From assembly GCF_910589175.1 (NCBI RefSeq), contig NZ_CAJURR010000007.1, forward strand, positions 20,835 to 84,834: a stretch of DNA of 64,000 nucleotides, read 5' to 3'. This document shows positions 8,335 to 17,231 of the stretch, one piece after another. Every line of letters starts with the position of its first letter. Within the stretch, counting starts at the first letter, position 1. Origin of the DNA: an uncultured Lactobacillus sp. Its GTDB lineage: Bacteria; Bacillota; Bacilli; Lactobacillales; Lactobacillaceae. The notes beneath the pieces are model-generated. The model was not told the origin of the DNA. It made no database searches and worked only from the letters and a program-made list of their open reading frames with translations. A program made the position numbers and the translations under genes.

Positions 8335-8343
8335 GTGTCAAAA

Positions 8344-8372
8344 TTGATTTTTATTTAAAAAGAAATTATAAT
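8344..8372 (+). promoter_or_regulatory. Promoter of hflX
   Basis: TTGATT (8344-8349), a 17-base spacer and TATAAT (8367-8372). The leader to hflX is about 85 bases and contains a tiny ORF, ATG ATG ATT TTT TAA at 8401, placed six bases after AGGA. Confidence 0.7.
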
Positions 8373-8464
8373 TTTCATACTATCAAATAAAGGAATGGTT
8401 ATGATGATTTTTTAAGTTATTAACTCTACGTAGAAATACTATTTTTTGAAAGCAGGTGAATTAT

Positions 8465-9745
8465 TTGATCGACAATCAACCAAAAAAAACTAAAGCATTT
8501 ATTGCGGGCGTAAATTTAAATGATCCTAATTTTGACTATTATATGACTGAACTAAGAGAATTAACACTTGCCAACAACCTAGATGTTGTTGGTCAAGCAA
8601 GCCAAAAGGCTGAAAATATCGTTGCGGGAACATATTTTGGTGTTGGTAAACTTAATCAAATTAAAGATATGGCTCGAGAATTACATGCTAAAACTTTAGT
8701 CATTAATGATGAACTTTCGCCAACTCAAATTAGAAACATTGAGAGCATGACAAAACTTAAAGTGCTTGATCGAACTGAATTAATTTTAGAAATTTTCTCT
8801 AATCGAGCACGTAGTAGACAAGCTAAACTACAAGTTCAACTTGCTCGATTACAATATGAACTACCTCGGCTTCATCCATCAGAAAACAATCTAGACCAAC
8901 AGCGTGGTTCTGGTGGTGCAAGCGGTGGTTTTGCTAACCGTGGTTCTGGTGAAACTAAGCTTGAATTAAATAGACGAACCATTGGTAAACAAATTAGTGC
9001 AATTAAAAAGGAACTAAAAGACATTAGCAAACAAGAAGAAATAAAATCTGCTAGACGAAACAATTCTCGTCTACCACAAGTCGCCCTCGTTGGCTACACT
9101 AATGCTGGAAAATCAACAACGATGAATGAGTTGTTGAATGTCTTTAGTGATGAAGCTTCTAAAAAGCAAGTATTTGAAAAAAATATGCTATTTGCGACTT
9201 TAGATACTAGTGTTAGAAGAATTGACTTAAAAGATGACTTAAGTTTTATCCTTTCAGATACCGTTGGTTTTATCTCCAAGTTACCTCATAACTTAATTGA
9301 ATCATTTAAAGCTACTTTGCAAGAAGCTAAAGATGCTGACTTGATAATCAATGTCGTAGATGCTTCCGATCATAATATGGTTCAAATGATTAAAACGACC
9401 CAAAAAGTTTTAGATGAGTTGAAAATTACCAATGTACCAATGATTACTGCTTATAATAAAGCCGACTTGACAGATCGCAATTATCCACAAATTGAGGGAA
9501 ATGATATTTTATATTCAGCGAAAGATCCCGAGTCAATTAAGCAACTAGCTGATTTAATTGTTAAGAAAGTTTTTGATAATTACGAAAAGGTAAACTTGGT
9601 CTTACCTTTATCAGACGGTAAAAATTTAGCTTATCTTCATGAATATGGTCAAATTTTAAATGAAGATTTCAAAGATGACGGCGTTCATGTTACAGTAAGA
9701 CTATCACCAAAAGATCTAGAAAAATTTAAAACTAAAACTGTTTAG
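8465..9745 (+). CDS. hflX: GTPase HflX (ribosome-associated)
   Basis: An Obg-HflX superfamily GTPase. The N-terminal HflX domain (residues about 1-190) includes the GGASGGFANRGSGETKLE stretch, then G1 GYTNAGKST, G3 DTVGF and G4 NKAD. HflX binds 50S or 70S ribosomes and splits stalled ones. I prefer TTG at 8465, six bases after AGGTG, over GTG at 8456, which would sit on the ribosome site. It is monocistronic, between a strong promoter and a bidirectional terminator. HflX genes in other Firmicutes can be induced by ribosome-targeting drugs through leader ORFs. Confidence 0.93.
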   Translation: MIDNQPKKTKAFIAGVNLNDPNFDYYMTELRELTLANNLDVVGQASQKAENIVAGTYFGVGKLNQIKDMARELHAKTLVINDELSPTQIRNIESMTKLKVLDRTELILEIFSNRARSRQAKLQVQLARLQYELPRLHPSENNLDQQRGSGGASGGFANRGSGETKLELNRRTIGKQISAIKKELKDISKQEEIKSARRNNSRLPQVALVGYTNAGKSTTMNELLNVFSDEASKKQVFEKNMLFATLDTSVRRIDLKDDLSFILSDTVGFISKLPHNLIESFKATLQEAKDADLIINVVDASDHNMVQMIKTTQKVLDELKITNVPMITAYNKADLTDRNYPQIEGNDILYSAKDPESIKQLADLIVKKVFDNYEKVNLVLPLSDGKNLAYLHEYGQILNEDFKDDGVHVTVRLSPKDLEKFKTKTV

Positions 9746-9750
9746 CAAAC

Positions 9751-9785
9751 AAAAAGACGTAGATTTTAAAATCTACGTCTTTTTT
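9751..9785. terminator. Bidirectional terminator after hflX and the L,D-transpeptidase gene
   Basis: Perfect palindromic stem GACGTAGATTTT/AAAATCTACGTC flanked by A and T runs, lying between convergent genes. Confidence 0.9.
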
Positions 9786-9789
9786 CATA

Positions 9790-10998
9790 TTATTTATAAA
9801 TAATTACAGCTTCGTTTTTCTCTACATTATCCCAAACTTTGGGAGCATCACTTGGTCTTAAGTTAACACATCCATAAGAACCATCATTTAGGTAAGCTGT
9901 TTTTGACCAATTCTTTCGCCAGCTATTATCATGGAAGCCGCAACCTGTTAAGGTAAATGGCATCCAGTATTTAACATCAACCGAGTATTTCGAACCATCA
10001 TCATTTGTTCCCTTTAAAACACTTGGAGATTCTTTATAGTGAATATACCAAACTCCAGTAGGTGTTTCTAGGTTCTTATGAGCAAGCTTAGTCTCCACTG
10101 TACCAGTAACAATTGTATCTAATGTTAATACACATTTGCCATTCTTATAGACCCACATCTTTTGATCAGTTAAAGAAACAACAACATAATTATTACCAAT
10201 TCCATTATTGCTTAACCCATAGCCAGTTCCATAGGTACTAAAACCTTCCCCATAGATATAATTCTTTCCATTAAGTGTTTGAACATCATTAGATAATGCA
10301 TTCTCAACACCAGCTAATAATTTCTTTTCATTAATAGCCCAGCCATAGCTTTCATTCTTAACCTTCGTAACTTGACCATTTGGAAGCTTGAAGTCATAAG
10401 ATTTGTGAAGAGTAGATACTTCTTTGTTAATGCTGTTAATTTTATCTTCTAGAATTTTTGTATCTAAAAATACATACTTATTATTTCTATATGATACATT
10501 TGGAAATACTTCTGCTCTTTTAAATACGAAAGATTTGCCATTTACAGTATATTTTACTTGACGATCTTTAATCTGATTTAATTTATCCTTTGCCTTTAAT
10601 AAGGCATCATTTTGAAAATTCCATTTCTTTCGGCTAGGGTAGCGAGTATGTTGAGTTTCAAAATATGATTGAACTTCTTTACTCGTAATTACTTTATTAC
10701 CGGTCTTCTTTAATACGACTTTATCTCCCTCTAAAATCGCATCATTTTTTGCTTTTTCATTTATTTTTGCAGTAGCCTTTTTGACCGTTAGCTTTCCGAC
10801 AGGAATATCATAAATTACAACATTCGAATTAAAGTGGGTAGAATTAAATTTTTCTGCTTCAGCATTTCTTTTAGACTGAATATGACCAAAAATTAACCAA
10901 CCTATTAAAATTATTATTAAGCCAATTAAAATACCTATTAGCCACTTACGATAGTTATTTGTGGGATGGGTATTTTTTTCTTCGTTTTTATTATTCAT
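9790..10998 (-). CDS. L,D-transpeptidase (YkuD domain), membrane anchored
   Basis: 402 residues: a cytoplasmic tail, one membrane anchor (about residues 19-42), a central region resembling the PG-binding domain of YkuD proteins, and a C-terminal YkuD domain. The catalytic motif shows as HDNSW followed by SYGCVNL, the Cys being the nucleophile. Such enzymes make 3-3 peptide cross-links or attach proteins in the wall outside the cell. It is a single gene. Confidence 0.9.
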   Translation of the reverse strand: MNNKNEEKNTHPTNNYRKWLIGILIGLIIILIGWLIFGHIQSKRNAEAEKFNSTHFNSNVVIYDIPVGKLTVKKATAKINEKAKNDAILEGDKVVLKKTGNKVITSKEVQSYFETQHTRYPSRKKWNFQNDALLKAKDKLNQIKDRQVKYTVNGKSFVFKRAEVFPNVSYRNNKYVFLDTKILEDKINSINKEVSTLHKSYDFKLPNGQVTKVKNESYGWAINEKKLLAGVENALSNDVQTLNGKNYIYGEGFSTYGTGYGLSNNGIGNNYVVVSLTDQKMWVYKNGKCVLTLDTIVTGTVETKLAHKNLETPTGVWYIHYKESPSVLKGTNDDGSKYSVDVKYWMPFTLTGCGFHDNSWRKNWSKTAYLNDGSYGCVNLRPSDAPKVWDNVEKNEAVIIYK

Positions 10999-11041
10999 TA
11001 AAAATACCTATTTCCTTAAAAAAGTTCTTTTAATTATATCA

Positions 11042-11076
11042 TAAAAAAGAAGGTTAATCTTCTGATTAACCTTCTA
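11042..11076 (-). terminator. Terminator of the NlpC/P60 gene
   Basis: AGAAGGTTAATC/GATTAACCTTCT with a 4-base loop, followed on the minus strand by a T-run. Confidence 0.85.
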
Positions 11077-11101
11077 AAATAACTATCTTTATTTCAATTA
11101 A

Positions 11102-12283
11102 TTAGTTTACACGGATTGCGTAATCTGGCATGAAGTAACTTGAGATAGAAGCTTGAGTTACATTTTGACCTGGTTGTGGTGCGTGTACGTATTGGTTGTT
11201 ACCTACGTAAATAGCATCGTGGTAGTCACCCCACATTAAGATGTCACCAGCTTGTGCTTGGCTAACAGAAATGTGTTGACCTGCACCAGCTTGTTGGTAA
11301 GTAGTACGTCCAACGTTCTTACCAGCTTGGCTGTATGCGTATTGAACTAAACCAGAGCAGTCGTATGCATTAGGACCAGTTGCACCCCATACGTAAGGCT
11401 TACCAATTTGTGATTGTGCTGCGCTAACTACAGTTTGTGCAGTACTGCTGTTTGATTGAGTTGAAGCTTGTGGCTTAGCAGTTTGAGTAGTTGCTGCTTG
11501 ACTTGAAGCTTGTTGAGTTGGTTGAGCTTGTTGTTGTGCAGGCTTAGCAACAGTGTTGTTTTGTGCAGGTGCAGTGTAAGTAGTGTTTGATTGAGTTGAA
11601 GCAGTAGATACTTGCTTAGTAGTTGCTGCAGTATTAGTTTGTACGTAATTAGTTTGTGCTGGAGCAGCTTGAGTGTTAGCTGAAACAGTTGTAGTTGCAG
11701 TTTGTTGTACAGGTGCTGAAGCTTGTTGTACGTTTGCTGCAGTATTAGTTTGTACAGGTGTAGTAGTTGCAACAGATGCAGTGTTAACTGAAGCAGTAGT
11801 TGCTGCTTGTTGTGCGTTGTTAACGTTAGCTGCTGGAGCTTGTGCAGCATTATTGTTTGCAACGTTAGCTGCAGGAACTTGACTTACAGTAGTAGCAACT
11901 GCAGATAAGTCAGCAGTAACTGCGATTGGAGCTTCTTCTTCAACGTTGTCAGATGAAATCCATTGATTTCCACCTAAGTTGTACCAAGTTTCACCTTTAA
12001 CAGTCTTAACTTTCTTGTATGTCTTCCAGCTTGATTGGTGTGGTAAGTACTTACCAGTTTGTTGCTTACCATCTTCGTAGCTGTTCCAAACAGCAACACT
12101 TTCACCAGTCTTAGAGTTTACCTTTACAACACCAATTTCTTTTGCAGGTGCTTGAAGAGTAGAAGCTTGAGCAGTACCGTTAAAAGATAATGAGTTTAAT
12201 TTAGCTGCACTTAAAGTTGCAATACCTGCAACAGCGAATGAAGCAGCGGTTGTAAATTTGATTACTTTAGATTTGATAGTCAA
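11102..12283 (-). CDS. Secreted NlpC/P60 peptidoglycan endopeptidase
   Basis: 393 residues starting at TTG 12283, eight bases after GGAGG. It has a signal peptide (about residues 1-40, ending near TAQAS), an SH3-like region (about 45-120), a long Ala/Gln/Thr/Asn-rich linker, and an NlpC/P60 domain. The catalytic Cys is in YDCSGLVQYAY and the His in DYHDAIYVG. These enzymes cut stem peptides and help daughter cells separate. A WalR-type box upstream fits control of wall hydrolases by WalRK, which is not encoded in this window. Confidence 0.92.
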   Translation of the reverse strand: MTIKSKVIKFTTAASFAVAGIATLSAAKLNSLSFNGTAQASTLQAPAKEIGVVKVNSKTGESVAVWNSYEDGKQQTGKYLPHQSSWKTYKKVKTVKGETWYNLGGNQWISSDNVEEEAPIAVTADLSAVATTVSQVPAANVANNNAAQAPAANVNNAQQAATTASVNTASVATTTPVQTNTAANVQQASAPVQQTATTTVSANTQAAPAQTNYVQTNTAATTKQVSTASTQSNTTYTAPAQNNTVAKPAQQQAQPTQQASSQAATTQTAKPQASTQSNSSTAQTVVSAAQSQIGKPYVWGATGPNAYDCSGLVQYAYSQAGKNVGRTTYQQAGAGQHISVSQAQAGDILMWGDYHDAIYVGNNQYVHAPQPGQNVTQASISSYFMPDYAIRVN

Positions 12284-12351
12284 GGGTTATTCCTCCATAA
12301 AATTCATTTTCTTAATTATCAACATAGCCGTCATTAATTAACTAAAAAGTT

Positions 12352-12381
12352 ATACTATGTGTTTCTTTTTTTAATTGACAA
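12352..12381 (-). promoter_or_regulatory. Promoter of the NlpC/P60 gene
   Basis: -35 TTGTCA (12376-12381), an 18-base spacer and -10 TAGTAT (12352-12357) on the minus strand, leaving a leader of about 60 bases. Confidence 0.5.
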
Positions 12382-12402
12382 TGGTTATTGTAGGGTATAA
12401 AT

Positions 12403-12419
12403 ATTACAGCCCTGTTACA
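12403..12419 (-). promoter_or_regulatory. WalR (YycF)-type binding box
   Basis: On the minus strand TGTAAC-N5-TGTAAT matches the WalR direct repeat TGTWAH-N5-TGTWAH exactly. It sits about 22 bases upstream of the -35 of a wall-hydrolase gene, where an activator would bind. Confidence 0.6.
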
Positions 12420-12476
12420 AAGCTAAATCATTGTCATTACATTTAGCTTATTATCAACCTTTTTCATATTCAAAAT

Positions 12477-13034
12477 CTATTTATTTTCTAGCTTTTTTAC
12501 GATCTTATCTAGTTCTTTAGCTGTCTTTTCCCAGTTGTCATTATTTAATACATGTGCTTTTTCAGCAAGTTCATCTGACAAATGTAAATCACGCTTAAAT
12601 TCAAAACTATTTAATCTTTTATCAATTTCACTAGCTTTATCCCCGCGTCCTAATAATCGCTTTTTTAGAACTGAAAAATCTGAAACAGTTAAATAAATAA
12701 AATATGCTTGCTTTCCTAATTTTTCTAAATAGGACTTAACTCCGTCAGTCTCAACAATCAAAGAAACCAAGTCATTCTTTGCCCATGCTTTTTCCAAAGC
12801 TTCTTTACTTGAGCCATATTGATATTCCCCATATTTTACATGTTCAAAGAAATGAAGTTTTTTAAAACTCTCATCAGTTTCAAAATAATATGACTTCCCC
12901 GGAATTTCTCCTTGTCTCATTGGCCTAGTAGTATGTGTTACTACACGCGGAATATTATATTTTTCCGTTAAGTATTTTGAGACTGTTGTCTTTCCTACTC
13001 CACTTGGTCCCGCAATTATGATAATTCTTTGCAA
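12477..13034 (-). CDS. Guanylate-kinase-like P-loop protein
   Basis: A 185-residue protein starting at TTG 13034 (LQRIIIIAGPSGVGKTT) behind GGGAG. Longer upstream readings would overlap the divergent gene and are rejected. The P-loop GPSGVGKTT and the GMP-binding pattern TTRPMRQGEIPGKSYYF place it in the guanylate kinase fold. It is somewhat shorter than standard Gmk (about 205), and isolated, so it may be a second kinase-like paralogue rather than the essential Gmk. It is probably cytosolic. Confidence 0.75.
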   Translation of the reverse strand: MQRIIIIAGPSGVGKTTVSKYLTEKYNIPRVVTHTTRPMRQGEIPGKSYYFETDESFKKLHFFEHVKYGEYQYGSSKEALEKAWAKNDLVSLIVETDGVKSYLEKLGKQAYFIYLTVSDFSVLKKRLLGRGDKASEIDKRLNSFEFKRDLHLSDELAEKAHVLNNDNWEKTAKELDKIVKKLENK

Positions 13035-13124
13035 AATATTACTCTCCCGCTTGAAATCGACTATTATATATAATAGTATTTCACTATTGTAAAACATTTC
13101 TGTACAGAAAAGGGAGTTTTTTAA

Positions 13125-13418
13125 ATGAAAAAAGCTGATGTAAAAATTGGTCAAATTTTAGCTGCTACTTCTGAGGAAGAACTTAAGCATCCTTTTCAAG
13201 GAAAAGTAGAAAAAATTTATGAAAATTCTGCTTTGCTAGCTATCACTTCATATGACCCAGAAGATGAATCTTCAGTTAATGAATTAAACAATAAAATGGT
13301 CATTAACTTCAAGAGCTTAAAGAAGGTAAAATCACCTGCACGTGGAAAGACTGCCGCAACAAACGATGTAAAGATTTCTAAAGTTGAACCTGACAAAAAG
13401 GATAAAGAATCAAAATAA
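13125..13418 (+). CDS. DUF2187-like small protein
   Basis: A 97-residue protein starting at ATG 13125 after AAAGGGAG. Residues 1-65 resemble the small KOW-like DUF2187 (YkvS) fold, with GKVEKIYENSALLAI as the turn motif. The C-terminal third is Lys-rich and charged. It is divergent from the guanylate-kinase-like gene, with an 18-base palindrome ACTATTATA/TATAATAGT (13060-13077) in the shared promoter region. Function is unknown. Confidence 0.65.
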   Translation: MKKADVKIGQILAATSEEELKHPFQGKVEKIYENSALLAITSYDPEDESSVNELNNKMVINFKSLKKVKSPARGKTAATNDVKISKVEPDKKDKESK

Positions 13419-13467
13419 AAATTAAGCCTAAATATTTTTTTGTTTTATCAAAGGAACCTAAAATCAC

Positions 13468-14997
13468 ATGAAAAAACGGCTTCAAACATTCTTATTTTGG
13501 TTTATTTTAATTCAGCCATTTTTAGATATTTATTGGTTATCTAGGCCACCACTTCTAAAATTTTCAATCCCCACTATTTTGAGAGTTTTAGGAGTTTTTA
13601 TTGCCTTTATCTTATTCTTTAGTATTAAAAATAATTGGCAAAGATTCAGAAAACAATGGTGGATTATTGCTTATATTGGAGTTTTAATCTTATACTCAAT
13701 TTTTCACCTAATTTCGGTAAGAAATTTTACTGGTGTGGACGCAACAGGTTTCCATTACTCACCTAAAGTTGAAATTTTTTATCTAGTAAGAGCTTGTCTG
13801 CCACTAATTGTTATCTATATTACCTCATACAGCGGTTTTAAGGAGAAATACTTTTTCCGCGTAATTCAAGGTATCTCAGGCTTATATTCTTTAACAATCG
13901 TTATCTCAAATCTATTTCTTTTCTCATTAACTTCATACCATACTACTGAAGCTAAAAGAATTAGTGCTAATATTTTTTCTTGGTTTACTCAAACAAATTA
14001 TCCTTTTAATGCCTTAGCTTCTAAAGGAGTTTTCTTTCAAGCTAACACTTTATCAGCTATTTTGTTTATGATCATGCCTATTATGCTCTATATTCTTTAT
14101 AAAGAGTTTAATCTTTTAAATATAGTTCTAGTGAGTGCGCAAGCATTAGCAATGTTAATGCTTGGAACAAAAGTTGGAAATTTCGGACTGATTATTAGCC
14201 TAGTGGTCTTTTTATTTGTCTTCTTAATTCACAGTTTAATTTTGAAGAATACTAAGTTTTCAGCCAAATTCTTAATTACATTAATTTGTATACTAACTGC
14301 TTCGGCTGCTATTTTCCCTTATAGTCCAACCCTCAGACGGTCTTCACTTGAAAGTGGTGTAGCTCAAAAGAGAAGCAATCTTGGCGACAAAAAGAGGCTT
14401 GACCAAGAACTTAATGCTGGATTGGAAAGATATAAAGGCAAAAAACAAGAAGACTATCTTAAAGAATTTATCAAGAAAAATTACTGGGTATATTCTTTAA
14501 AACATGATCTAGTATTGGAGCATTACACTTATCAAAATGATCCATACTACTGGCTTGAAGTGATGAAAAGACCAGCAAATGAACGCCTAAATTATCGACA
14601 TCTAGAAAAAGATATCTTAAACCGCGTCATGAAAACTGATAAAAACAAATCAAATAAATTGTTTGGTATTTCTTTTAGCCGTGAAAATAATATTGCCCCA
14701 CTAGAGCGAGACTTTTTAGCACAATATTATTCAATGGGAATATTAGGAGTCATCCTCTTAGACGTTATTTACTTATTTGTTCTAGGCTATGGCATCTTTT
14801 ATTGGCTGTTCAATAAAAAAGTAAGATCCTTTTTAAACTCTTCGCTATTACTATCAGAAGGATTTATCTTGTTTGCTGCTTTTTATGCAGGTAATGTACT
14901 TGAATACTTATCAGCAACTTTAGTAATGGCATTTATCTTAGGATTTTTATTGCAAAATATTCGCTATAGTCGTTATTCAGAAATATCTTCCAAATAA
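13468..14997 (+). CDS. O-antigen-ligase-like polytopic membrane protein
   Basis: 509 residues with about 10-12 hydrophobic segments and one large hydrophilic loop (about 285-415), as in the Wzy_C/O-antigen ligase and polymerase family. Such proteins transfer or polymerise lipid-linked glycans at the outer face of the membrane. Its ribosome site AAAGGAA lies about 11 bases before ATG 13468. No glycosyltransferases are adjacent, so the substrate (exopolysaccharide or wall glycan) is open. Confidence 0.7.
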   Translation: MKKRLQTFLFWFILIQPFLDIYWLSRPPLLKFSIPTILRVLGVFIAFILFFSIKNNWQRFRKQWWIIAYIGVLILYSIFHLISVRNFTGVDATGFHYSPKVEIFYLVRACLPLIVIYITSYSGFKEKYFFRVIQGISGLYSLTIVISNLFLFSLTSYHTTEAKRISANIFSWFTQTNYPFNALASKGVFFQANTLSAILFMIMPIMLYILYKEFNLLNIVLVSAQALAMLMLGTKVGNFGLIISLVVFLFVFLIHSLILKNTKFSAKFLITLICILTASAAIFPYSPTLRRSSLESGVAQKRSNLGDKKRLDQELNAGLERYKGKKQEDYLKEFIKKNYWVYSLKHDLVLEHYTYQNDPYYWLEVMKRPANERLNYRHLEKDILNRVMKTDKNKSNKLFGISFSRENNIAPLERDFLAQYYSMGILGVILLDVIYLFVLGYGIFYWLFNKKVRSFLNSSLLLSEGFILFAAFYAGNVLEYLSATLVMAFILGFLLQNIRYSRYSEISSK

Positions 14998-15003
14998 CTA
15001 AAC

Positions 15004-15048
15004 AAAAGGCCTTATTTCGAATTGTATTCATCGAAATAAGGCCTTTTT
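15004..15048. terminator. Bidirectional terminator
   Basis: AAAAGGCCTTATTTCGA paired with TCGAAATAAGGCCTTTTT, between convergent genes. Confidence 0.9.
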
Positions 15049-15066
15049 ATTGCTAAATTATCTTTA

Positions 15067-15693
15067 TTATTTTAATTCTCTTACAAAAGTACGGTCAGGT
15101 ACTCTAATTAAGTAGTACCTAGCTGCTGTCTTACCGGCATGCATTCTTAAACCATTCTGCCAGTTTTTCTTATAGGTAGCCGTATAAGTAGCCACATAAG
15201 CATTTTGGTAGCGTGCATCTGCTTGGACTAATTGCTTAGATGAATAAGGAATAGCTCCCGCTTGAACAGACATTGGATTTTTTCCGTCAGAAATTGTAGC
15301 ATAATTACTCGTAACAGTTACTCTGTTTCCGTTACTATAAAAAGTATATGTCTGAATTGGAGTTTTTTTATTGTCAGATTTAGCGGTGACATAGTATGAG
15401 CGTTTATTGCCCGCTGTTAAAATTAATGGTTGATATTCAATTTTACTAGATAAAACCTGTTTATTTTCTAAATCAGGATTGTAAAATAAAGTGATGCTAA
15501 ACATATAGATCGCACCGCATAAAAGAATTAAAACTTCTAAAATATCTAACAAGGTAGTTTTCCACTCAAAGCGTTTGCGATCTTTTACAATCATTATTAA
15601 GTGACGTTTTCGAATATTTTGTACAATAAAAATTAAATATAAAACCAGAATTAACCAGGCCAAAATACCTAAAATATTCCATCCAAGTGTCAT
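15067..15693 (-). CDS. Lactobacillus membrane protein of unknown function (LVIS_2131-like)
   Basis: 208 residues with two hydrophobic segments (about 5-25 and 48-70) and a C-terminal outside domain of about 135 residues rich in Tyr, Thr and Ala. It resembles proteins annotated LVIS_2131 in lactobacilli; I recall this from memory and did not check it. No catalytic motif is seen. It is divergent from nrdI. Confidence 0.6.
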   Translation of the reverse strand: MTLGWNILGILAWLILVLYLIFIVQNIRKRHLIMIVKDRKRFEWKTTLLDILEVLILLCGAIYMFSITLFYNPDLENKQVLSSKIEYQPLILTAGNKRSYYVTAKSDNKKTPIQTYTFYSNGNRVTVTSNYATISDGKNPMSVQAGAIPYSSKQLVQADARYQNAYVATYTATYKKNWQNGLRMHAGKTAARYYLIRVPDRTFVRELK

Positions 15694-15835
15694 AAGGGAC
15701 CCTCCATTTTCTTTAAGTTAAGTATACGGTACTTAGTGGCGTTTTTAAAACTTTTTTTGATTTGACTTTAACTTTAAAAATCGCGACAATTGAATATGTA
15801 GAAGGTAGTTTTGGTATATAACGATAGGCAAAACT

Positions 15836-16297
15836 ATGGTAAAAATAGCTTTTTATACAATTACAGGACAAACGCAACGGTTCATAGATAAAACGGGGCT
15901 TGATGCACATCGAATTGAGGATGCTCATCCTCAATATCAAATGAATGATAAATACATTTTGATTTTACCTTCATATCAAGATTTTATGATGGATTCCGTT
16001 GTTGATTTTTTAACATATAAAGATAATAAAAAAAATCTTTTAGGATTAATTGGATGTGGTAATCGTAACTTTAACGATCTTTTTGGCCAAACAGCAAAAA
16101 AGATCTCGGTTACATTACATGTTCCTATTCTTTACTTACTAGAACTTAGTGGCAATTCGACCGATGTCAAAAATGTACGTCAAATTGTTATGAAAGCTCG
16201 AAAAAAAGAAAAAGGTGCACAAAAAGATTTACCAATCCAAAATCCAGCTCTTAGCAATATTAGTTTCTTAAGTGACTTCAGGCAGAAAAATGAATAA
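15836..16297 (+). CDS. nrdI: NrdI-like flavodoxin
   Basis: A 153-residue flavodoxin-like protein with the NrdI FMN-binding signatures TITGQTQRF near the N-terminus and IGCGNRNFNDLF and ELSGNSTDV later. NrdI supplies oxidant or reduced flavin to the NrdF subunit of class Ib ribonucleotide reductase, and is also needed by class Ie enzymes. It overlaps the NrdF-like gene by 8 bases. No nrdE or nrdH is in the window, which is unusual. The C-terminal 30 residues extend past the usual end. Confidence 0.88.
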   Translation: MVKIAFYTITGQTQRFIDKTGLDAHRIEDAHPQYQMNDKYILILPSYQDFMMDSVVDFLTYKDNKKNLLGLIGCGNRNFNDLFGQTAKKISVTLHVPILYLLELSGNSTDVKNVRQIVMKARKKEKGAQKDLPIQNPALSNISFLSDFRQKNE

Positions 16298-17231
16298 AAA
16301 ATCTTATTATAAAGCAAATAACTGGAACACTGTAGAAGATCAAGTAGATCGTTCTGCTTGGGCGAGGTTAAATGATATTGTCTATGAACCTCGCCGTGTT
16401 CCAATCGACAAAGACAAAAATGAATTTTTACAGCTTCCTAAAGAGAAACAAACTATGCTCTTACATAGTTTTGGAGCTTTAACACTTTCCTCTACTCTTC
16501 AAATGAACGTAGCTCTATCTGAAATTAAACAGGATGCTGAGAATTCTGAAGAGAGTGCTGTGTACAACGCGCTACAATACTTAGAATCAATTAACAATAA
16601 GGCTTACAGTTATGTATTAGCTAAACTTTCCGATTCTGAAAAGCAGGAAGAAGCATATGAATGGGCAAATCAAAATCCCTACTTACAAAAAAAGATGAAA
16701 CTTTTAAATACAGTTTATCAATCAGGAACTGCTATTCAGAAAAAAGCTGCCCATGTTTTTCTATCAACTGGGCTTTATCATTCTTCATTTTTCGGTCCCT
16801 TATATTTATTTGGACAACACAAGTTACCAAGAACAGCGGAATTAATTAAGTATGCTCTTAGAATCACAACTTTAAATGGTATTTATACAGGTATTAAGTT
16901 TCGGCGAGATTTTTTCAAACTTTCTAAGGAAGAGCAGAAAAACGTTCATACCTGTGTTTATGACCTATGTGATAAATTATACGATAATGAACTTAATCAT
17001 ATTAAACTATTATATAAACACACTGATCTAGAAGATAAAGTTGAGCATTATATTCATTACACCTTAAATAAAGCTCTTATGAATTTAGGTCAAGAGCCAA
17101 AATACCCAGAAAATGTCGAAACTTTAGATCCAATTTTAACAACTGGTTTGATGGAAAGTGCAATGATTGAAGATTTCTTCTTTTACACTAATGCCCATCC
17201 GATCTTGAAAATGCGTGAAATAACAAAATAA
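16290..17231 (+). CDS. NrdF-like ribonucleotide reductase beta subunit lacking most metal ligands
   Basis: A 313-residue protein that aligns end to end with class Ib NrdF (WNTVEDQVDRSAW; KALMNLGQEP). Compared with E. coli NrdF from memory, Asp67 is Ser68 (LTLSST), His101 is Asn102, Glu158 is Ser159 (VFLST), Glu192 is Thr193 and His195 is Asn196 (RITTLNG). Only Glu98 (E99) and the radical Tyr105 (Y106) remain. A normal di-iron or di-manganese centre cannot form. It may be a metal-free enzyme like class Ie, or a subunit with another role. I chose ATG 16290; GTG 16272 is an alternative. Confidence 0.85.
   Translation: MNKKSYYKANNWNTVEDQVDRSAWARLNDIVYEPRRVPIDKDKNEFLQLPKEKQTMLLHSFGALTLSSTLQMNVALSEIKQDAENSEESAVYNALQYLESINNKAYSYVLAKLSDSEKQEEAYEWANQNPYLQKKMKLLNTVYQSGTAIQKKAAHVFLSTGLYHSSFFGPLYLFGQHKLPRTAELIKYALRITTLNGIYTGIKFRRDFFKLSKEEQKNVHTCVYDLCDKLYDNELNHIKLLYKHTDLEDKVEHYIHYTLNKALMNLGQEPKYPENVETLDPILTTGLMESAMIEDFFFYTNAHPILKMREITK

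Noticed and set aside
11428..11882. Overlapping ORFs inside the NlpC/P60 gene
   Set aside because: Low-complexity shadows of the Ala/Gln/Thr linker.
13035..13154. Longer N-terminus of the guanylate-kinase-like protein
   Set aside because: It would overlap the divergent gene; TTG 13034 begins exactly at the P-loop strand with GGGAG upstream.
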